Shown here piece after piece: positions 12,901 to 26,984 of a DNA stretch of 64,000 nt. This stretch comes from Colius striatus (lineage: Eukaryota; Chordata; Aves; Coliiformes; Coliidae): the NCBI RefSeq assembly GCF_028858725.1, contig NC_084772.1, positions 19,073,548-19,137,547 on the forward strand, read 5' to 3'. The notes under the pieces were generated by a model. It did not search any database, was not told the origin of the DNA, and saw nothing but the letters and a program-made list of their open reading frames with translations. A program made the translations under genes and the position numbers. The first letter of the stretch is position 1; each line of letters starts with the position of its first letter.

Positions 12901-15900
12901 GAGTAAAATGAAGGGCCACAACTCTGCTTAACAGCCCTGTTCTGTGGTTAACAGAGAGCCACCTCCCTCTCTACATCATGTCCTGTTTAAGAGGAAAGTG
13001 GTTAAGTTCAACTATTTCTGTGGATGTTTGCAAAATATTGGTTCATTAGTAAGTATTTTACTTGTAATTTAAATACATTACATGGATTCTTGAGTATTAA
13101 GTGAGAGATTGTGCTATGTAAAACAGAGACCTTTTTGTTTGAAGGCAATTAAATCCTTCTCATGGGAGAACAGAATTGAGTTTAAAGACACCAACTACAC
13201 GAGTATGCTTTGCCAAAGAAGCACTAACACTTCAAATTGGAAGGTATCTTTTTGAATGGCTTACCAGTTTAGCAATGTAGGCTCTCTTGTACCTTGGAGA
13301 AATTTTCTGCAAGGATAAGGGCTTTTTTCATTTCTACTTCCCCCCCACTCCCCCTTCCATCAGAGAAAAAGAACTACCAAGTGGCTTCATGTTTAAGCAG
13401 ACATTCTGGAAGTCTGAAGGTTTAGATTTGCAACTTCAGACAGCCTAGGAGAAGGAGGTAGGTGTTCAATACCTGTCCCACATGGCAAAGCCTGTCCAAA
13501 TCAATATACAGAGCAGGAAGGGCAGCAGTCTTGTAGAGTGTTGCAGTTATAGTTGCCACCTGGTTTTTGGCAAGTACCATATTTACTGGCATAAAGCCTG
13601 TTCATCTTTGAAATGCTCCAGCTGCTGATGATCTATTCTGCTTTAATAAGGTGTTTAAAAATCTCCAGCTGTTTATGAAGAACCAGCACAAAGGAGATGA
13701 TCTATTTGACAGGCAGAACGTGACTATGGGCCTCACAAATACTCCATTGTGACTTTGGTGATTAATATTGACACGTTGAATTTGGCAGCTCTTACTGAGG
13801 CAGTCTACTGCCAGATGGTGAAAGAATGGAGGGAGGATGGAAGGAGAGGCAGAGGGACTTTCCCCCTGCTGCTAAGCAGTCAGTAGTCATAGCGGCAGGC
13901 ACAGCCAGGGATGAAGAGGAGGCTGGAGTGTAGTACTGCTACATGATGGGCTGGATGAGACGCACTTTCTGGTCCTGCATCCCATCTTTTGCCAATGACA
14001 AACCTAGGACAGGTCATCAGTTCTTCTCCCACAAGGGAAACAAGCATCCATGGCCTCATTCCAACCCGCAACGAATTACCTTTGTTCTTCCAATTAATTT
14101 AGCCTTCTGCTTAGTGTGCAGCAAATGTATAATTAGCTCTAGAAAGACAGAAATGTTATTTCAAAAAACTGTTTGAAATATCCCAAAGAGGCATTCCAGC
14201 AGGCTTTACCCAGTGTTCCTTTATCTCCATTCCCACTTTAATTACCAATGAAACTCCTTGTTTCATACCATTTATAGAGCTCTTCTTTCCTTCTCCCTTG
14301 CTAATAGGAAGTTGCTGATGTAAAAAAAAACATGGAAAGTATCATGAGAAGAATCGTGGCAGAATGAGTTCATTTAGAAAAATCACTATGCAAAAGTAGA
14401 GAGGCAACTTGCTATTTTTGTCTGAAACACCAGAACACTGAGGGGCAGAGATGAATTCTTGGCAAAAGAACACTGAATCTGCCTTTCTTTCCTCTTTTTC
14501 TTGGGGAGATGGGAGTCGCATGATGAGTGGAACAACATCTCTCTTGACCACATATTCTCATATGATACTGGAACAGTGCAGGCATAAAAAAAGTAACATG
14601 AATTTGACCTTCACTGGAACCAGCAATTGGGCTTATCCTGTGTTTGTCAAGGTAGGGTTTGAAATTCAAGGGAATGTAAAAAGAGAGGAGGTTATCTGGC
14701 TCTTTAACAGAGATGCTGTGGATTCTTGCTTTGCTTGGGAAGAAATGTGAAGTGTTCTTTAGATATTTTTGTAGGACAAAGTAAGCCAGAAATTCTGCAT
14801 CCAATTTGCTCACCAACACAATCTCATTACTAAGTTTCTGACCCATTTCATTTGTTTCAGTCACCAAATTTACAGTAAGTAAAAGACTTTCTGATTGTTG
14901 TACTGCTTGTATTCAATTTTGCAGTGCCTTCAGGCCCCCATGATACCTCCAAAATGATGTACATGGCTTTATCCATAGTTAATATGCAGCCTGTGCTTTG
15001 GGTTGGAATACTGATATCAGCAGTGATTTAAGATGTGTAGTTAAGTATTCCATGCCATTCTGTCCAGTTTTAACACCATGGGGAATTTGGTTGCAGCCTG
15101 ACCCACCAAGAGATCACATTTGCAAATGTGCTACTATTGAAATATGTCTGTCTATCTCTTTTAGCCTGAGGTCAGAGAATGACTTCCCTTTACTAAAACA
15201 AAGAGCTGAAAAAAGAGAAGCACACCATGAAGGAGACTGGGGGTGGAAAGCTGGACTATGTCTTCATTTGTTTAATTATATAACTTGTGAAATGCCTCCC
15301 CAAAGCCTGAGCAAAATCTCTTTCACATCTTTCAAGATGTCTCTTCATCCCTAGTGAATTACTTAGACATCCAGAAATCTTCCAGCACAGCCTGGAATAC
15401 AATTCACTGCTGGGCTGGGAAGTGGCACTGAAATGACCAAAGAGTTTAGGACAGGAAATGAATGATGCCAAATTTCAACTTCACAGGAATTTTGGGAAGC
15501 AGATTGTCAATATCCAATCTACAACTGGGTCATTGGGCTACCAAGCCTGGAGTTGAAAAGCACCCTGGATCGTGCCATCTGTTAAGGCCCAGCAGTGGCA
15601 CTTACTGCCACGGTATCTGAGCACCTAATGACTACAAGGAGTAAGGATCTCAGCTGTGCTTCACATCCAGATCCTGATTCTTCCCTTAACGCTGTACTGA
15701 AGTGTGGCTTCATTGCAGAGCATACAGTGCCATCTACTGAGGCTGCTGACAATGGGTCTTTGTACCTTCCTCAAACATAGCAAATGATCTTGTACATTTA
15801 TCAGTTAATCTTACTGTTCTCTGCTGACTATTCATTTAAGAAAGCACCCTCTTCTCCTTCAGCTTGGTCAGAGTCTTCCTGCATGTTCTGTCTATGTCTG

Positions 15901-18900
15901 AATACACTAATGATAAATAATGGACAATAACTTAGCATAAGTAGCACAGAAGAGTCACACAAGCAATCTTAAAATCACATCATTCCAACCACTTTCCTGT
16001 ATAGTTTTGTGTCATTTTGAGGATTATCTGACAAGTTGCATAGAAAATGTCTAAGCTTTATCCAAATCACACATATTTTCATCAGTTTTTAAGCTCTTCT
16101 GCAGTTGTATAGCTCTTGAACTCTCAGCTGTTTGTGAATTATTAATGTACACACCATTTACTCAAAAGCTTCCCAGTTATACTGATAAATGTACACAGAA
16201 CACAGCTGTTCTGAAAGGGGAAGGGAATATGGAATCTACTTGGTGGGCCAGAATCCTACAGTCAATGGAAACTGATTCTTAGCTCAAACAAACATGGAGG
16301 GATTTTATAGCTAATGAATTAAATAGTACTGTCCTGGGTGTTTTTAAAGACTGTATTCACCTGTCATCTAAAGAGGAAAATGGATGAGATTTGCTCTTTT
16401 CCTGTAACCTGGGAGGTTTGCTATCCCACAGGCTCGAGGTTTGACAGCTGTAAATGCTTTAGCACTGCTTCACTCCTTCCCTTCAGGCAATAAATCTGTT
16501 CCTGCTCTTTGGAACAGGAAAAATCAAGGGATTGTTCTTGCTGTCATCATGAGGCTCTAACTCCAGATTTGTAGGTTGTTGAACAGTCTTGCTAAAGGCT
16601 GTGTAGACAAGGAAGTTTGGTTCTGAACCTTACCAAAATGCAGGAGTTAGGGTAGGTCTGGTTTATGTGTCTGCTCTCTGATACAGTCTCATCAGTTCCA
16701 ACAACTAGACCTGAAAAGTAGTGACATCAAGACAATGGCTAAAGTGGAAGATTTATTCCACAAAGCCAGCTTACACACGACTCTCAAACACCCGTGGACT
16801 ATGTTCACACTGGAGCAAAACTTCAGCTGTAGTAAGCTCCTGTAATAGAACTGTAGCACCAGTCTGAAGACTGCTCAGAAAAAAACACAACATATTTCTG
16901 CTGCTGAGCTTGTAGAAGTATTTCCTCTGTTAGCAAGGTTTTTGCCACTCAGTTAACAATTCAGTTCTATGCCCTAGAGAGCAGTGGGAATCTAATCAGT
17001 TAACAGCACCATAAGAACAGAATATAACAAATGGCCATTGTAACAAGTAAGATGGGCTGATGTTTAAATACCAATAGGTATTTGGGTGAAGATCAGAGGA
17101 TTTTTAGTCATGCAGCCAAATTAATTAGTTAAATAAAAGTTCTAGTGACATTTGTGCAATAATTCTGAGGAATTACACTGTGTGTATTTAGTTTACCACA
17201 CGCTTAACCTGTAGTATCTCCTCCTGAAGAAGTACAAGAGCCTTGTTTATCATAAAAAGTTGACCTGCTCTCACTGTTTCTGGTCTTCCATCTTGGCCTG
17301 CATTATCCAAAGCCCAAAGAATTACAGGTTGAGTGTCATCCTTGAGGCTGGTCCAAGAGGATGGTCAAGCAGGAGCTCAAGAATCACAAAACTTCACTGA
17401 GGTTTCTATCACTGAGCACCTGTAGCAACAGGCAAACTAAATCAGTCAGACTTCATAGCATAGCTGTGCTTTGGAGTAGACTGAGAGATAGCTGACCTCT
17501 CAAGATACTTTCTAGTTTTTTCTATCATTCTAAAGACAGAATCAGAGAAAACAGCACTAGAAAAACTTTGATATGGTGTAATTGTGGTTAGCAGTTGAAA
17601 TATCCAGTTAAACAGAGACAGTTTTCAAGTAGATGTGTGTTACGTGGCATTCAGCCTTTCCCATCTTTACTGTCCAATCATTGTATATTTATGGTGTGCT
17701 GTGAGGGTGTGTTCACCCATCACCTTGGAGCTGGAGATACTGTTTGCAGAACCCTGGGGTGAAGCATATATCATCTGTGTCCTTGCAGTCAGGGCAAGCG
17801 CCCTCAACCCCTTCTCCCTCTGAGAGCTGAAACTCTCTGTTTATCTCCAAATAACACTTTTTCTGCTCAGTCTCAGTTAATACATGCTAACCTTAGTGTA
17901 AACATTCTTTCATAGATAAATTCCCTCAGGAAAAGTTTCTGCTTGATTTCTGTGGAGTTACTTAGCCGTAATCATGCAGAATTCTCAGGGTTTCAAGCCA
18001 TGTGCCTCCTGCAGAGGTGTTCTGCCTGCTAATGATAGGCACACAAGCTGTTCATTTCGTTTAGGCAAGGGCACTTGAAGGACAACTCTCTACTTTTACC
18101 ATCCCTTCCTAACTTGCACAAGAGAAACTGCAGAACTTTTGCAAAGTGTTACAGTCCCTTTGTTTAGTAAATCCCTATCAGGAAATATATGTGGGTGTAG
18201 CTATTGGTCAGAAAAGTCTGATGACTAGAGGTCTATTCAAATAAAGGGAGAGTCCACTAGGACATCCCCCTGTAGGGTCTCTCAACGTGCTGGAGGGCAC
18301 AACCTCCTTTTATCCTAACTTGCTCTAATATGTACTTACATAGTCTGAGATGCTTGATGCATATTCCAATTGTGGACTATATGCACAATATATCATGAAC
18401 AAGAAAAGGTAATGATGAACTTTACCAGCATGGAATTAATAAAGCATTAATAATCCAGGAGATGGTAGCCCCTGTGTTAACATTGCCTGCTGGCTACATT
18501 CCTATAAATAAGCTTCTCCTCACATTTCACTCATCTCCTTGCCAATGCTTGGAATACAAAATCATTTATCCTGCAAGAGTGGTTCTGTCTCCTTGTTTGT
18601 CTCACGTGTTGTTTCCTTCAGTGGTGAATGAATGGAACTCAAGGCCATGTTAGAGGCTTCAAAACACGTGGTGTGCTTCAGTGATCCAAACCTCTAATAT
18701 CTTCTTATTGCAGGTTGTAGAGTGAGACAAAGCCAGCGTAAAAAATGGAGGAAAGTGTGCAGAAACAGGAGGTAAAGCAAAGAGAAAAATGAGCAAATAG
18801 CCTCTGGCACCTTCAGACTTGACTATCTGGATCCTAAGATTTCTGTAGCATGGTGCATGGCAACTGCTTGCTCCCCTGCCCAGAGAGACAGGCTGTTTGT

Positions 18901-19796
18901 GCAGCAGTTGGATTTGTAGAGATTTAGTTGATGCCTGATCATTTTGGCATTCATGGTAGGAGGGACTGCACCTTTCTATTCCCTGTAGCACTCTATGTTC
19001 ACCCTGTTGCTAATGTTAAATACTTATTCTTTCCAGGGATAAAAGATGGGGCTCCAGTGGGGAAAATCTGCAGGAAAATCCAGTGAGGTGAGTACATTTG
19101 GGTATTAAACATCGTTTAGAGAGCTTTCAAATTCTAATCATGACTTTTCCTGAAGTATTTGTTCTGCCCTATCAGCTAATACAGCAATGGTGCATGCATT
19201 AACATCCTGAAATTGAAATAGAGATCAAGGATATAGGCTATAAATTGGTTTTAGAGCATAACGTTAAACAATCAAACCATGCTGGAGCAGTGTCTGTGAC
19301 AAAATGACTTACATTTCTGGTGCTGCTTCTTAAATGTGATCATGCATTTTAATTGTTTAACTTCAGCGTATGGAGTAGTTTCAACAGTGTCTTAAAATAA
19401 CTTCTGGCATGGAAAGCTTCCTGGTTTTTAAATATGCCTCAGGTTCAATGAGTTTGGTTTTAATTTGGTGTGATGTGTGTAACTGATCTTGTTCAGTGCT
19501 TCTGGGGGGTGGAGCAGGGTTCTTGCAACACTCTGGATCAATGAGGCTGAAAATGTGTAAAGACAGTAGAAATTTCCATTGTTTGTTGTTTTTAATCACT
19601 GGAAGAACACTGAGCTCCTACAGACTTTGCAGTATTTGGAAGAACAGGACACTTCTGCTAGTCTGAGCCTTAGAAGGAGCAGCACTGTGACATACAGGGC
19701 TTCCAAGTAAAGATACAGAGGTCACTGGTTTGTCTTGCTCCACTCATTCAGCCATTCATCCCATCATCATGTCCATGAGGCATAACCCTATCCCCA
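12901..19796. other. No gene recognised; one dual-strand open stretch
   Basis: Unique DNA with a pyrimidine run at 13338-13359. The region 14412-14867 is open for 151 codons on the minus strand and partly for 99 codons on the plus strand, with no family resemblance. Confidence 0.55.
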
Positions 19797-20035
19797 GTTC
19801 CCAGTGGCCCAGTGCTTCACCACCCTCACAGTGAGGAACTTCTTCCTTGTATCTAATCTAAATCTACTCTCTTTCAGTTTAAAGCCATTACCCCCTGTAA
19901 TGCCTTTGTAAAAAGTCTCTCTCTGGTTTTCTTCTATGTCCACTTTAGGAGCTAGAAGGCTGCTATAAGGTCTCCTCAGAGACCTTCTCTTCCCCAGGTT
20001 GAATATATCCTCTTGTGAACGTGAGACAGGAGCAG
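19797..20035 (-). repeat. CR1 fragment, internal 3' part
   Basis: On the minus strand this reads the CR1 3' region: GGTTGAATATATCC reversed against CTTCTCTTCCCCAGG, then AAGGCATTACAGGGGGTAAT and GAAGAAGTTCCTCACTGTGA. The terminal octamer repeats are absent. A short open frame across it is repeat-derived. Confidence 0.8.
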
Positions 20036-21206
20036 GTTCATCTGGAAACACATCTCACAAGCTTGGTAATGTGTGAAAACTGAGATTTAAATCTCCAATT
20101 CATTTGGTTTTGCTCTTCATTATTCAGAGAGCAGAAAATCATTATTTATAGTGCCAATTGTCAGTATTTATAACCAAATCCTTGCTTAAAACATTGGAAA
20201 GATGATCAAAAAAACAACAACGACAACAAAAGGCAGATGGTGTCATTCTGCTAAGTACTGTTTACTGTTGCCTGTTGTTTTAGAAGTGCTCAAAATGGAA
20301 TTTAAACAAGAGCTTTATTGTGCAAGTGACAGACCTCTCCTTCAAGGGCTTCAATTTACTACATTTCTTGCTAATGAGTGGCACTAATAATCTGAGTCAC
20401 CAGTCACCTTGAATCCCAAAGAGTGTCTTCAGTGGGGATGTAGGGGAGAAGGTCTTGATCATGACTGGGATTTCTGTGAAGCAATTAAAGCTTCATGTTC
20501 ACTTCCACAGTTGCTCAGTAGGAAAGTCTTAAGTGGCATCTTGATTTTTGTTTAAAAGTGGTTCTGACCTGAAGGGGAAAAAAAAATGTTTGTGTGAAGA
20601 GTTTGTATAAAAATAAAGATAAGAACATAGAACACCAGATTGTCAAAGGTCCTCCAATGACCTTCTCCAGTGCCATCTGCAGTGCTCAGTGTTGGAGAGC
20701 TCCTGCTAATGCATTCTGCTAATGGCTCCTGAATGTCTTTTTTATTAAAAATCTCAGTTAAAAAGGTGAGAATTGGGGCTGCTCATGAAGAAGAGCACAT
20801 TCTGTACCTTCTCATATGACAGGGTAACACTCATAATTTGGAAAAAGGACTTGCAAGGAATTTCCAGAGAGTGAATCCTGTTTGAGGATCTACAGTTAAT
20901 TGTCTTGTAAGATGCACCCGATTCCCAGCCACATGGCACACTTGTCAAATTTATTCAAATGCCACATGTATTTCTGCTAAGAACCTGATTAGATTTTTAG
21001 CCTGACTTGTTGGAGATCCCAGTGATGTTCCTTCCAGTAACTGTTGAGTGCATTTGTCATTAATGTGAACATTTGCAGTCCCATTAATCTTTTAAAGAAG
21101 ATTTGGTCTGATGGATAACGGTTTGTGTGTCAATAGTAAAAGGCTGGTGTCACTGAAAATGTTTTGGTTAGGTTCTTCTCCCTTTATATCATGTTGACAT
21201 TCATTA
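20036..21206. other. No gene recognised
   Basis: Unique AT-rich DNA between two CR1 pieces. Nothing supportable seen. Confidence 0.6.
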
Positions 21207-21445
21207 CAGAATCACAGAATGGTAGGGCTGGAAGGGACCTTTAGAGATCATCCAGTCCAACCCCTCTGCCAAAGCAGCTCCCACCTATGTCAGGTCACAC
21301 GGGAACGTGTCCAGGTGGGTTTGGAAACCTCCCGAGAAGAAGCCTCCACACCCTCCCTGGGCAGCCTGGGCCAGGGCTCCCTCACTTCAACTGAAAGAGC
21401 TTTTCTTATGTTTAAATGGAACCTTTTGTGTTCTTTCTTTAGATT
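21207..21445 (-). repeat. CR1 fragment, 5'-truncated
   Basis: It begins ACAGAATCACAGAATGGTAG and GGCTGGAAGGGACCTTTAGA, then CCAGGTGGGTTTGGAAACCT and CACACCCTCCCTGGGCAGCC. This is minus-oriented CR1 and closely resembles the copy at 30163. Confidence 0.95.
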
Positions 21446-24400
21446 TTACATATGTATCTAACTCCAGGAGTTTCATAAACAAAAAATATCAGGTCTGTAG
21501 CAAAATGACATAAAAGAATACTTTCTATTAATACATGGCCAATTTTCAGAGACACAATTCCTGTTTATCTCAAAGTGCTTGTAAGATGTAAAGTTTCTGT
21601 AACCATGCTTTATTTTCCTAATGACCTAATTTCATTAACTCTACATCAGAGTCAGGAAAAGAAACCTCAGCGAGCATCAGGTCTTTTCAAAGCACAGTTA
21701 AGGCTAAAAGCTCAAGGAGAGATTTGTGTATCCTATTCATCTTCTTAATTGTAAACAAAGCCTCGGTGTCTTGTGTAATAACCACATTTCAAAGCAGCAT
21801 GTGGCTCGTTAAAGTCCTAACAGCTGAACTTGTACATTAAAGATAAGCAATAATCTGAGTAATGTGTCTACTATTAGTGAGAGTGTGCCCACTAGAAGGC
21901 ACTATCTGCTAGAAAGTTATCACCTTGAGGAAAAGTGAAGAGCTTTATTAAATAATTGCATGTGAATACCTCCAGGAAAGCCCCAGACTCAGGTGTAATT
22001 TTAGAGAGAGGATGGTCAGTGTCTCTGGCCTGGGTTACACGTATTTCATGGGAAAAAAACCCATAAGGAATCCAAATTATTTTCTTTTTGAAAGGACAAT
22101 GTCATATTTGCAATATGAAGGAATGAATTTCGTGAGCTTTCAGGTTTGGAGGAAGAATCACTGAGTGTGCTCAGCACCTCCTTGTGTTTGGAAGGCAGGT
22201 GGGTTAGGTCTTTTACTGATTTTGAGTGCTCTCAGGCAAACCAATTTCCTGTGCCTCGTTGACCTGAGGAAAGGAACCAATGGTGCTTTACTGGCAGTGT
22301 AGAGGTAGTAAGTCTAGAAGAGGCCAGATAGCATGAGTTTACACACATGTTCTCTGTCTCCCTTGCCAACAACAGACTGCACGATGAAGTCCAAGTAATT
22401 TCTCATGAGCTCTGTCCCAAAGCAGGCAGCAGTGAAGGCAACAGGACTTGCCAGGCACCTGAGTTCAACTTGGAGGAAGGAAAGTTTTGAAACTAGCTCT
22501 TGCAGACAGTGGGTGTCATAGTTCAGTGTGTGTCTCTGGCCTAGAGCCAGCTTAGTTTGGTGCACAGACCAGATGGTAATGGTTGAAGAGCAATCAGTGT
22601 TCAGTCTTATTTACCACACGTTGCCTTTAGGGCAGAGATTAAATGAAAAATCCTCTTAAGGATACCATAATTCTGTATCACTTATCAGTAGGCCTAAGGG
22701 TTTCAAAACATGGATTTATCATAACACTACTCCTCTCTACTGAGAGAGTATCATTCCTGCTATGAAGATAGGAATTAAGACACTAGAAGAGATGAGACAG
22801 GAGTTTGAAATTTATTTCTGTTTCCCAGTGGAAAATACACAGGCCACACAGCTCCTGGGATCTTCAGCTTGTTTCTGGCTTTTCTAGTCTTAAGTCTAGC
22901 ATTCAGAAAACACTACTGCTGTTAATATTTGACTGTGGTTGAAGACTTGCATGATGTCACCCATCATTCCTGTCATAGAAAAAAGATTCTGTTTGCAGTT
23001 CCTAATGTAGGTCGTTTGTGAAGGAGCATCTACACTTGGTAGTTACCTGGAGACAGTTTGGAAACAATGGACTTTTCCTCAGTAACAGCTGGAATGTGAG
23101 GTCTGAGTGGAAGAGAAACAGACTCAAGAGGATGGTGGTAATGGAATTCTGGAGTAGAAGTGGTGAGAGGTGAGAGCAGAGACAATGGAGAGCTTGAGGA
23201 ACTTCAGACAGGAGAAGGGGTGGTTCAGTCATCTCCATCTTTAGCTGTTCTTTTCCCCATAAATGCAGGACCCATGACTCTCTACTTGTTCTGTGAAATT
23301 CCATACCTAATGCTCATAAAAAGTAACGTTGCTATCCCCTTACTTGCTGCTGGGGCCAGGATGAGAAGGAACGAAGAGACTGCACTTCCAGTGACCTCAC
23401 CTCCTCCCAAATGGCATCTGATGTATCAGAACACCCTTCCCATCTCACAGGTAGGCAGGAGGCAGCTGTGAGCAAATGCTCACTCTCACTCACACAGGAA
23501 GTGCAAACAATTTTGCTGCCACAACATGGGTCTGCTCTGCCTAGGAATTACAGCAGGTCTGCTCAAAGTCACAGCAGCTTTGAACTGCAAACTGGAAAAT
23601 GCAGCATCCACCACGTCTATGAGTACAGGGAAACCAGGGTTGGATGCATTGAATTGGTAACTTTGTGAAAATAAACTGTAGGTGAATATACCAATGGTAA
23701 GATCCCAGTGTCTGTTACCATGATGAAAACACTGAAGTAGAAAGTGCTTATATAGACTTTAGCATGGAGGTAAATAACCAAAATATGCAAGCTGCAATCT
23801 CAAACAAGAGAACACAGCACACAGCACTATGAACACAGGGAACAGCTTTCTTCAGTCTAACAGTCCCTGTTCAAGAGCTTCTTTTCCTTTGCAAGTGAAG
23901 CAGCCCAGTGTAAGGGACAATGATTTGTCAGGTAGGATGTGAACCAGCATATTCAGGAAAAATATCCCCACTATTGTTTAGTAAAGTGTTACCAACTCCA
24001 TAGAAGGGAACACTTAAAAACAGCCATCAGCTGCTTTACTTTGTGTATCAACTAATTGCACTTGAAGAAAATGTGGCCAAAAGGGATTGTACTTTGGCTT
24101 TCACATGCTGCCTATAGCTCAAAGCTCCATCACTGGTCTAGAGTAAGAATAAAATGGGTTTCTCAAAAATATGCAGTACTTAAAGAGCGATGGGCAGCAC
24201 CTTCCTGCCAGAAGGCTTGTTTGGAATGGAACTGTTACCTTTCAAAATCAGTTAAGTGTTACAAAGGAAAACTGTCCCTACTGAAAAGTCATTAGAATCT
24301 TTCCAATGATTTGAAGAACCTGCCTGCTTCTTAAAGCTGAGATAACTGCCCAGTAAGTTATTCTGACACAATGAACTTCAGGAAAGCAGGCTTACTGCTG

Positions 24401-25472
24401 CTGCATGTAGTGCATGCAAACTCAGGAATGACCCTTTCTCCCCAGGAGGAAGAAGGCCAGATGACAATTTAGAGTTGCATAAGTAAAACAAACCTTCTGA
24501 CAGGACTATACTGTCATTACCTGGTAAAATCCAGATTCAACAGGGCATGAATCATGCAGAACACACCTATGCTCTAGCCTGTATTCTCTAAGCAGTGGCT
24601 GTGCTAAAGTGTGTCATTTGTAATTAAATACAATTTCACCTATAATGATATGCTACATTTTGCTTTAACATATATGACCTGACTCTTTGTTACCACACAA
24701 TAGTTTATTTGATTTCCTTAAATGACATTACAAAGAGCCCAATGCTGGTATTACAAGGGATATTGATACATTTCTTATCTTCACAAAACCCCCCCTTCCC
24801 CCAGCTATTATTGTGAGCTCTTGTTACAATTTCCCCTCAGTTTTGAAGAACAGCTCATCATACTGGCTTCATGACCCAGAGGTGCCAACATGGTGGTCTT
24901 CAAGGAGCAGTTGGAGGGGTGGTCCACAGAGCTGCCAACTGCCACTAGTGCTTTCCCACCCATGCACTCCACGCTGGAGAAGCGTTGCAGTGATTGTCAG
25001 CAGGATCCAGCGCTGCTCCTGTTTCTTTACAAGTGATGTAGGGCACTCTTCAAATACCTTTCATTGCTGAAATAATGTAACCAGGAACTCCAGGTCCATC
25101 AATGGAGATAGCTAAAGCTTTCTAACACAAGTATTTTGAACAGGTCCAGCTAGTTGTTACTCAAAGAGAAGCGAGGCGTTAAAGCTCTGACTGGATTCTA
25201 TCCCTTTTTGTTACTCAGTGTACCATTGCTTTGTACAAGCCAATGATTTAAACTGACAGACCACAGACACTTCCATGACCCCATCCCTATTCTGTCCACT
25301 ATCTCCCTTTTAATCATAATTATTGTTCAAAATCATTGTTCAAATGACACACTGTTTTGAAGCAGTTTTACAGTGTTAAACAACTTTAAATCCCAGAGAG
25401 AGATTTTTCATAGTCAGTAAGTTCCTTGTCTGTCTAAACAGAACAGATTTCAATGGCAGTGGTTGCTCAGGT
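21446..25472. other. No gene recognised
   Basis: Unique DNA. Overlapping short open frames at 23.0-23.7 kb on both strands show no domain signature. Confidence 0.6.
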
Positions 25473-25747
25473 TCTTCTCAGTGATGTCCAGCGATAGGAC
25501 AAGGGGCAAAGGGTACAAGCTGGAACAGAAGAGGTTCCAAAGAAACATAAGGAGAAACTTCTTCAGTGTGAGAGAGCACTACAAGGGGCTGCCCAGATGG
25601 GCCGTGGGGTCTCCTTCTCTGGGGACATTCAAACCCACCTGGATGAGTTCCCATGTGACCTGCTCTAGGTGGTGCTGCTCTGGCAGGGGTTGCACAGGAT
25701 GAGCTTCTGAGGTCCCTTCCAGCCCTTAAGATTCTGTGATTCTGTAT
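25473..25747 (+). repeat. CR1 fragment, 5'-truncated, sense
   Basis: It runs from TCTCAGTGATGTCCAGCGAT through GAGAAACTTCTTCAGTGTGA to the terminal GATTCTGTGATTCTGTA, the CR1 3' tail. Plus orientation, about 275 bp. Confidence 0.95.
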
Positions 25748-26109
25748 TACAGATCTCTCTGATATTAAATCTCTGGTTTATGTTCTAGGAACACAGAGGT
25801 ATGGTAATACCAGGAGTGGGACTACAGTTGTGATGTTCAGTGTCTCATGCTTCCAAAAATCACCTTATTACACCTATGAGGAAACAACATAAAGTCCTCA
25901 ACTAGCTGAGTGACTGATGCTCAGAGCTAAGATGAATGCAGAGCTTCAATCTTGTGCTTCACTCCATAAAGTCACGTAGGACAAGTTATGGTTTTCACAG
26001 GACAGGAGTCACTGGATGTCTGGATATCAAACATGAAACATCTAGAAAAAGTATAGGAAAAAGTGACTTCACAAATACACCCAGGGCTTGAGATCTGTAA
26101 GATCTGTGT
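25748..26109. other. No gene recognised
   Basis: Short unique stretch between a sense CR1 and the probable HSBP1 3' region. It could still be HSBP1 3'UTR if a distal site is used. Confidence 0.5.
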
Positions 26110-26984
26110 TTTAATAACACAACTAATTGATCCTCATAACAAGAATTCAAAAAGTCAAATTACAGTACACAAATCAAAATATAAACTAGCCTGTCCCTAA
26201 CTATACAACATACATCAGAATGCAAGCTCTGTAACAATATAAAAATGCTTTTACACACAGTAGTTGCAAAAAGCTGTTCTGTAATTCCAAGGATTTGTAG
26301 AAAAAAAGAGAAGTCTTTCAGGATTCCTCTCAAGTTATTGGCAACCTGTTGGGGGAAAAATCATGAAGAAAATATGTATTACTGAGAAGAATTCAGAAAG
26401 TCATGCTCATCAGAAATGTTCATCTGTGGGGTTCAGGCTAAGGGAACTGGCACTGCTGGTAATCATTTATATTTCTGTCAAATATCTCAAAAATATTACA
26501 CAGAACCATTATGTTTGGACAAGCACTTGAAGCTGCTGCAGTCCCAGGGAGATCCCAGGCCCTCAGCACCTCAGCTCCACACCTTTGGGATCCCTCCAGG
26601 GCTGGGCACTGCCCCAGCTCCCTGGGCAGCCTGGCACAGGGGCTGACACCCCTCTCAGGGAAACAGTTCTGCCTCAGCTCCAACCTCAACCTCCCCTGGG
26701 GCAACTTGAGGCCGTTTCCCCTTGTCCTGTCACTTGTTACTGAGGAGAAGAACATGAAGAAAATAACTCTCCTCCTAATACTGATGATGCAAATATCCTC
26801 GGGCAAGAGGCCATTAGGAGCCTGCTGAGGAGAGCTTCTTAAAGCTTCTTGTATTACAACAGAATATATCATTCTATAGATATAATTCTGCTCTGCCTGA
26901 ATTTCAGACTGCCTCCCAAAAACAAAGTCAGTATTTCAAGTGACCCAAGGATTTGTTTCCAGTCCAGCAAACAACTCTCTCACT
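26110..26984 (-). other. HSBP1: Probable HSBP1 3' untranslated and flanking region
   Basis: This is DNA downstream of the HSBP1 stop. No canonical AATAAA was found on the minus strand here. Variant signals are TATAAA (26471-26466) and ATTAAA (26115-26110). A CR1 piece (about 26520-26752) lies in the middle, so a long 3'UTR would contain antisense CR1-derived sequence relative to the CR1's own coding direction reversed, that is, the CR1 and HSBP1 share the minus orientation. The true transcript end cannot be fixed from sequence. Confidence 0.35.
26520..26752 (-). repeat. CR1 fragment, same subfamily as the copy near 61 kb
   Basis: Minus-strand reading contains TAACAAGTGACAGGACAAGG, CTGAGGCAGAACTGTTTCCC and CAGCCCCTGTGCCAGGCTGC. 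These match the sense copy at 60637-61255 closely, so the two belong to one subfamily. The extreme 3' tail is missing. Confidence 0.9.

Noticed and set aside
22225-22280. Possible third MIR-like core (CAGGCAAACC, then CCTGTGCCTCG)
   Set aside because: Too short and diverged to separate from chance by eye.
26438-26872. 144-codon minus frame and 105-codon plus frame
   Set aside because: Both are translations of a CR1 3' fragment and its flanks, with no reverse transcriptase or endonuclease motif.
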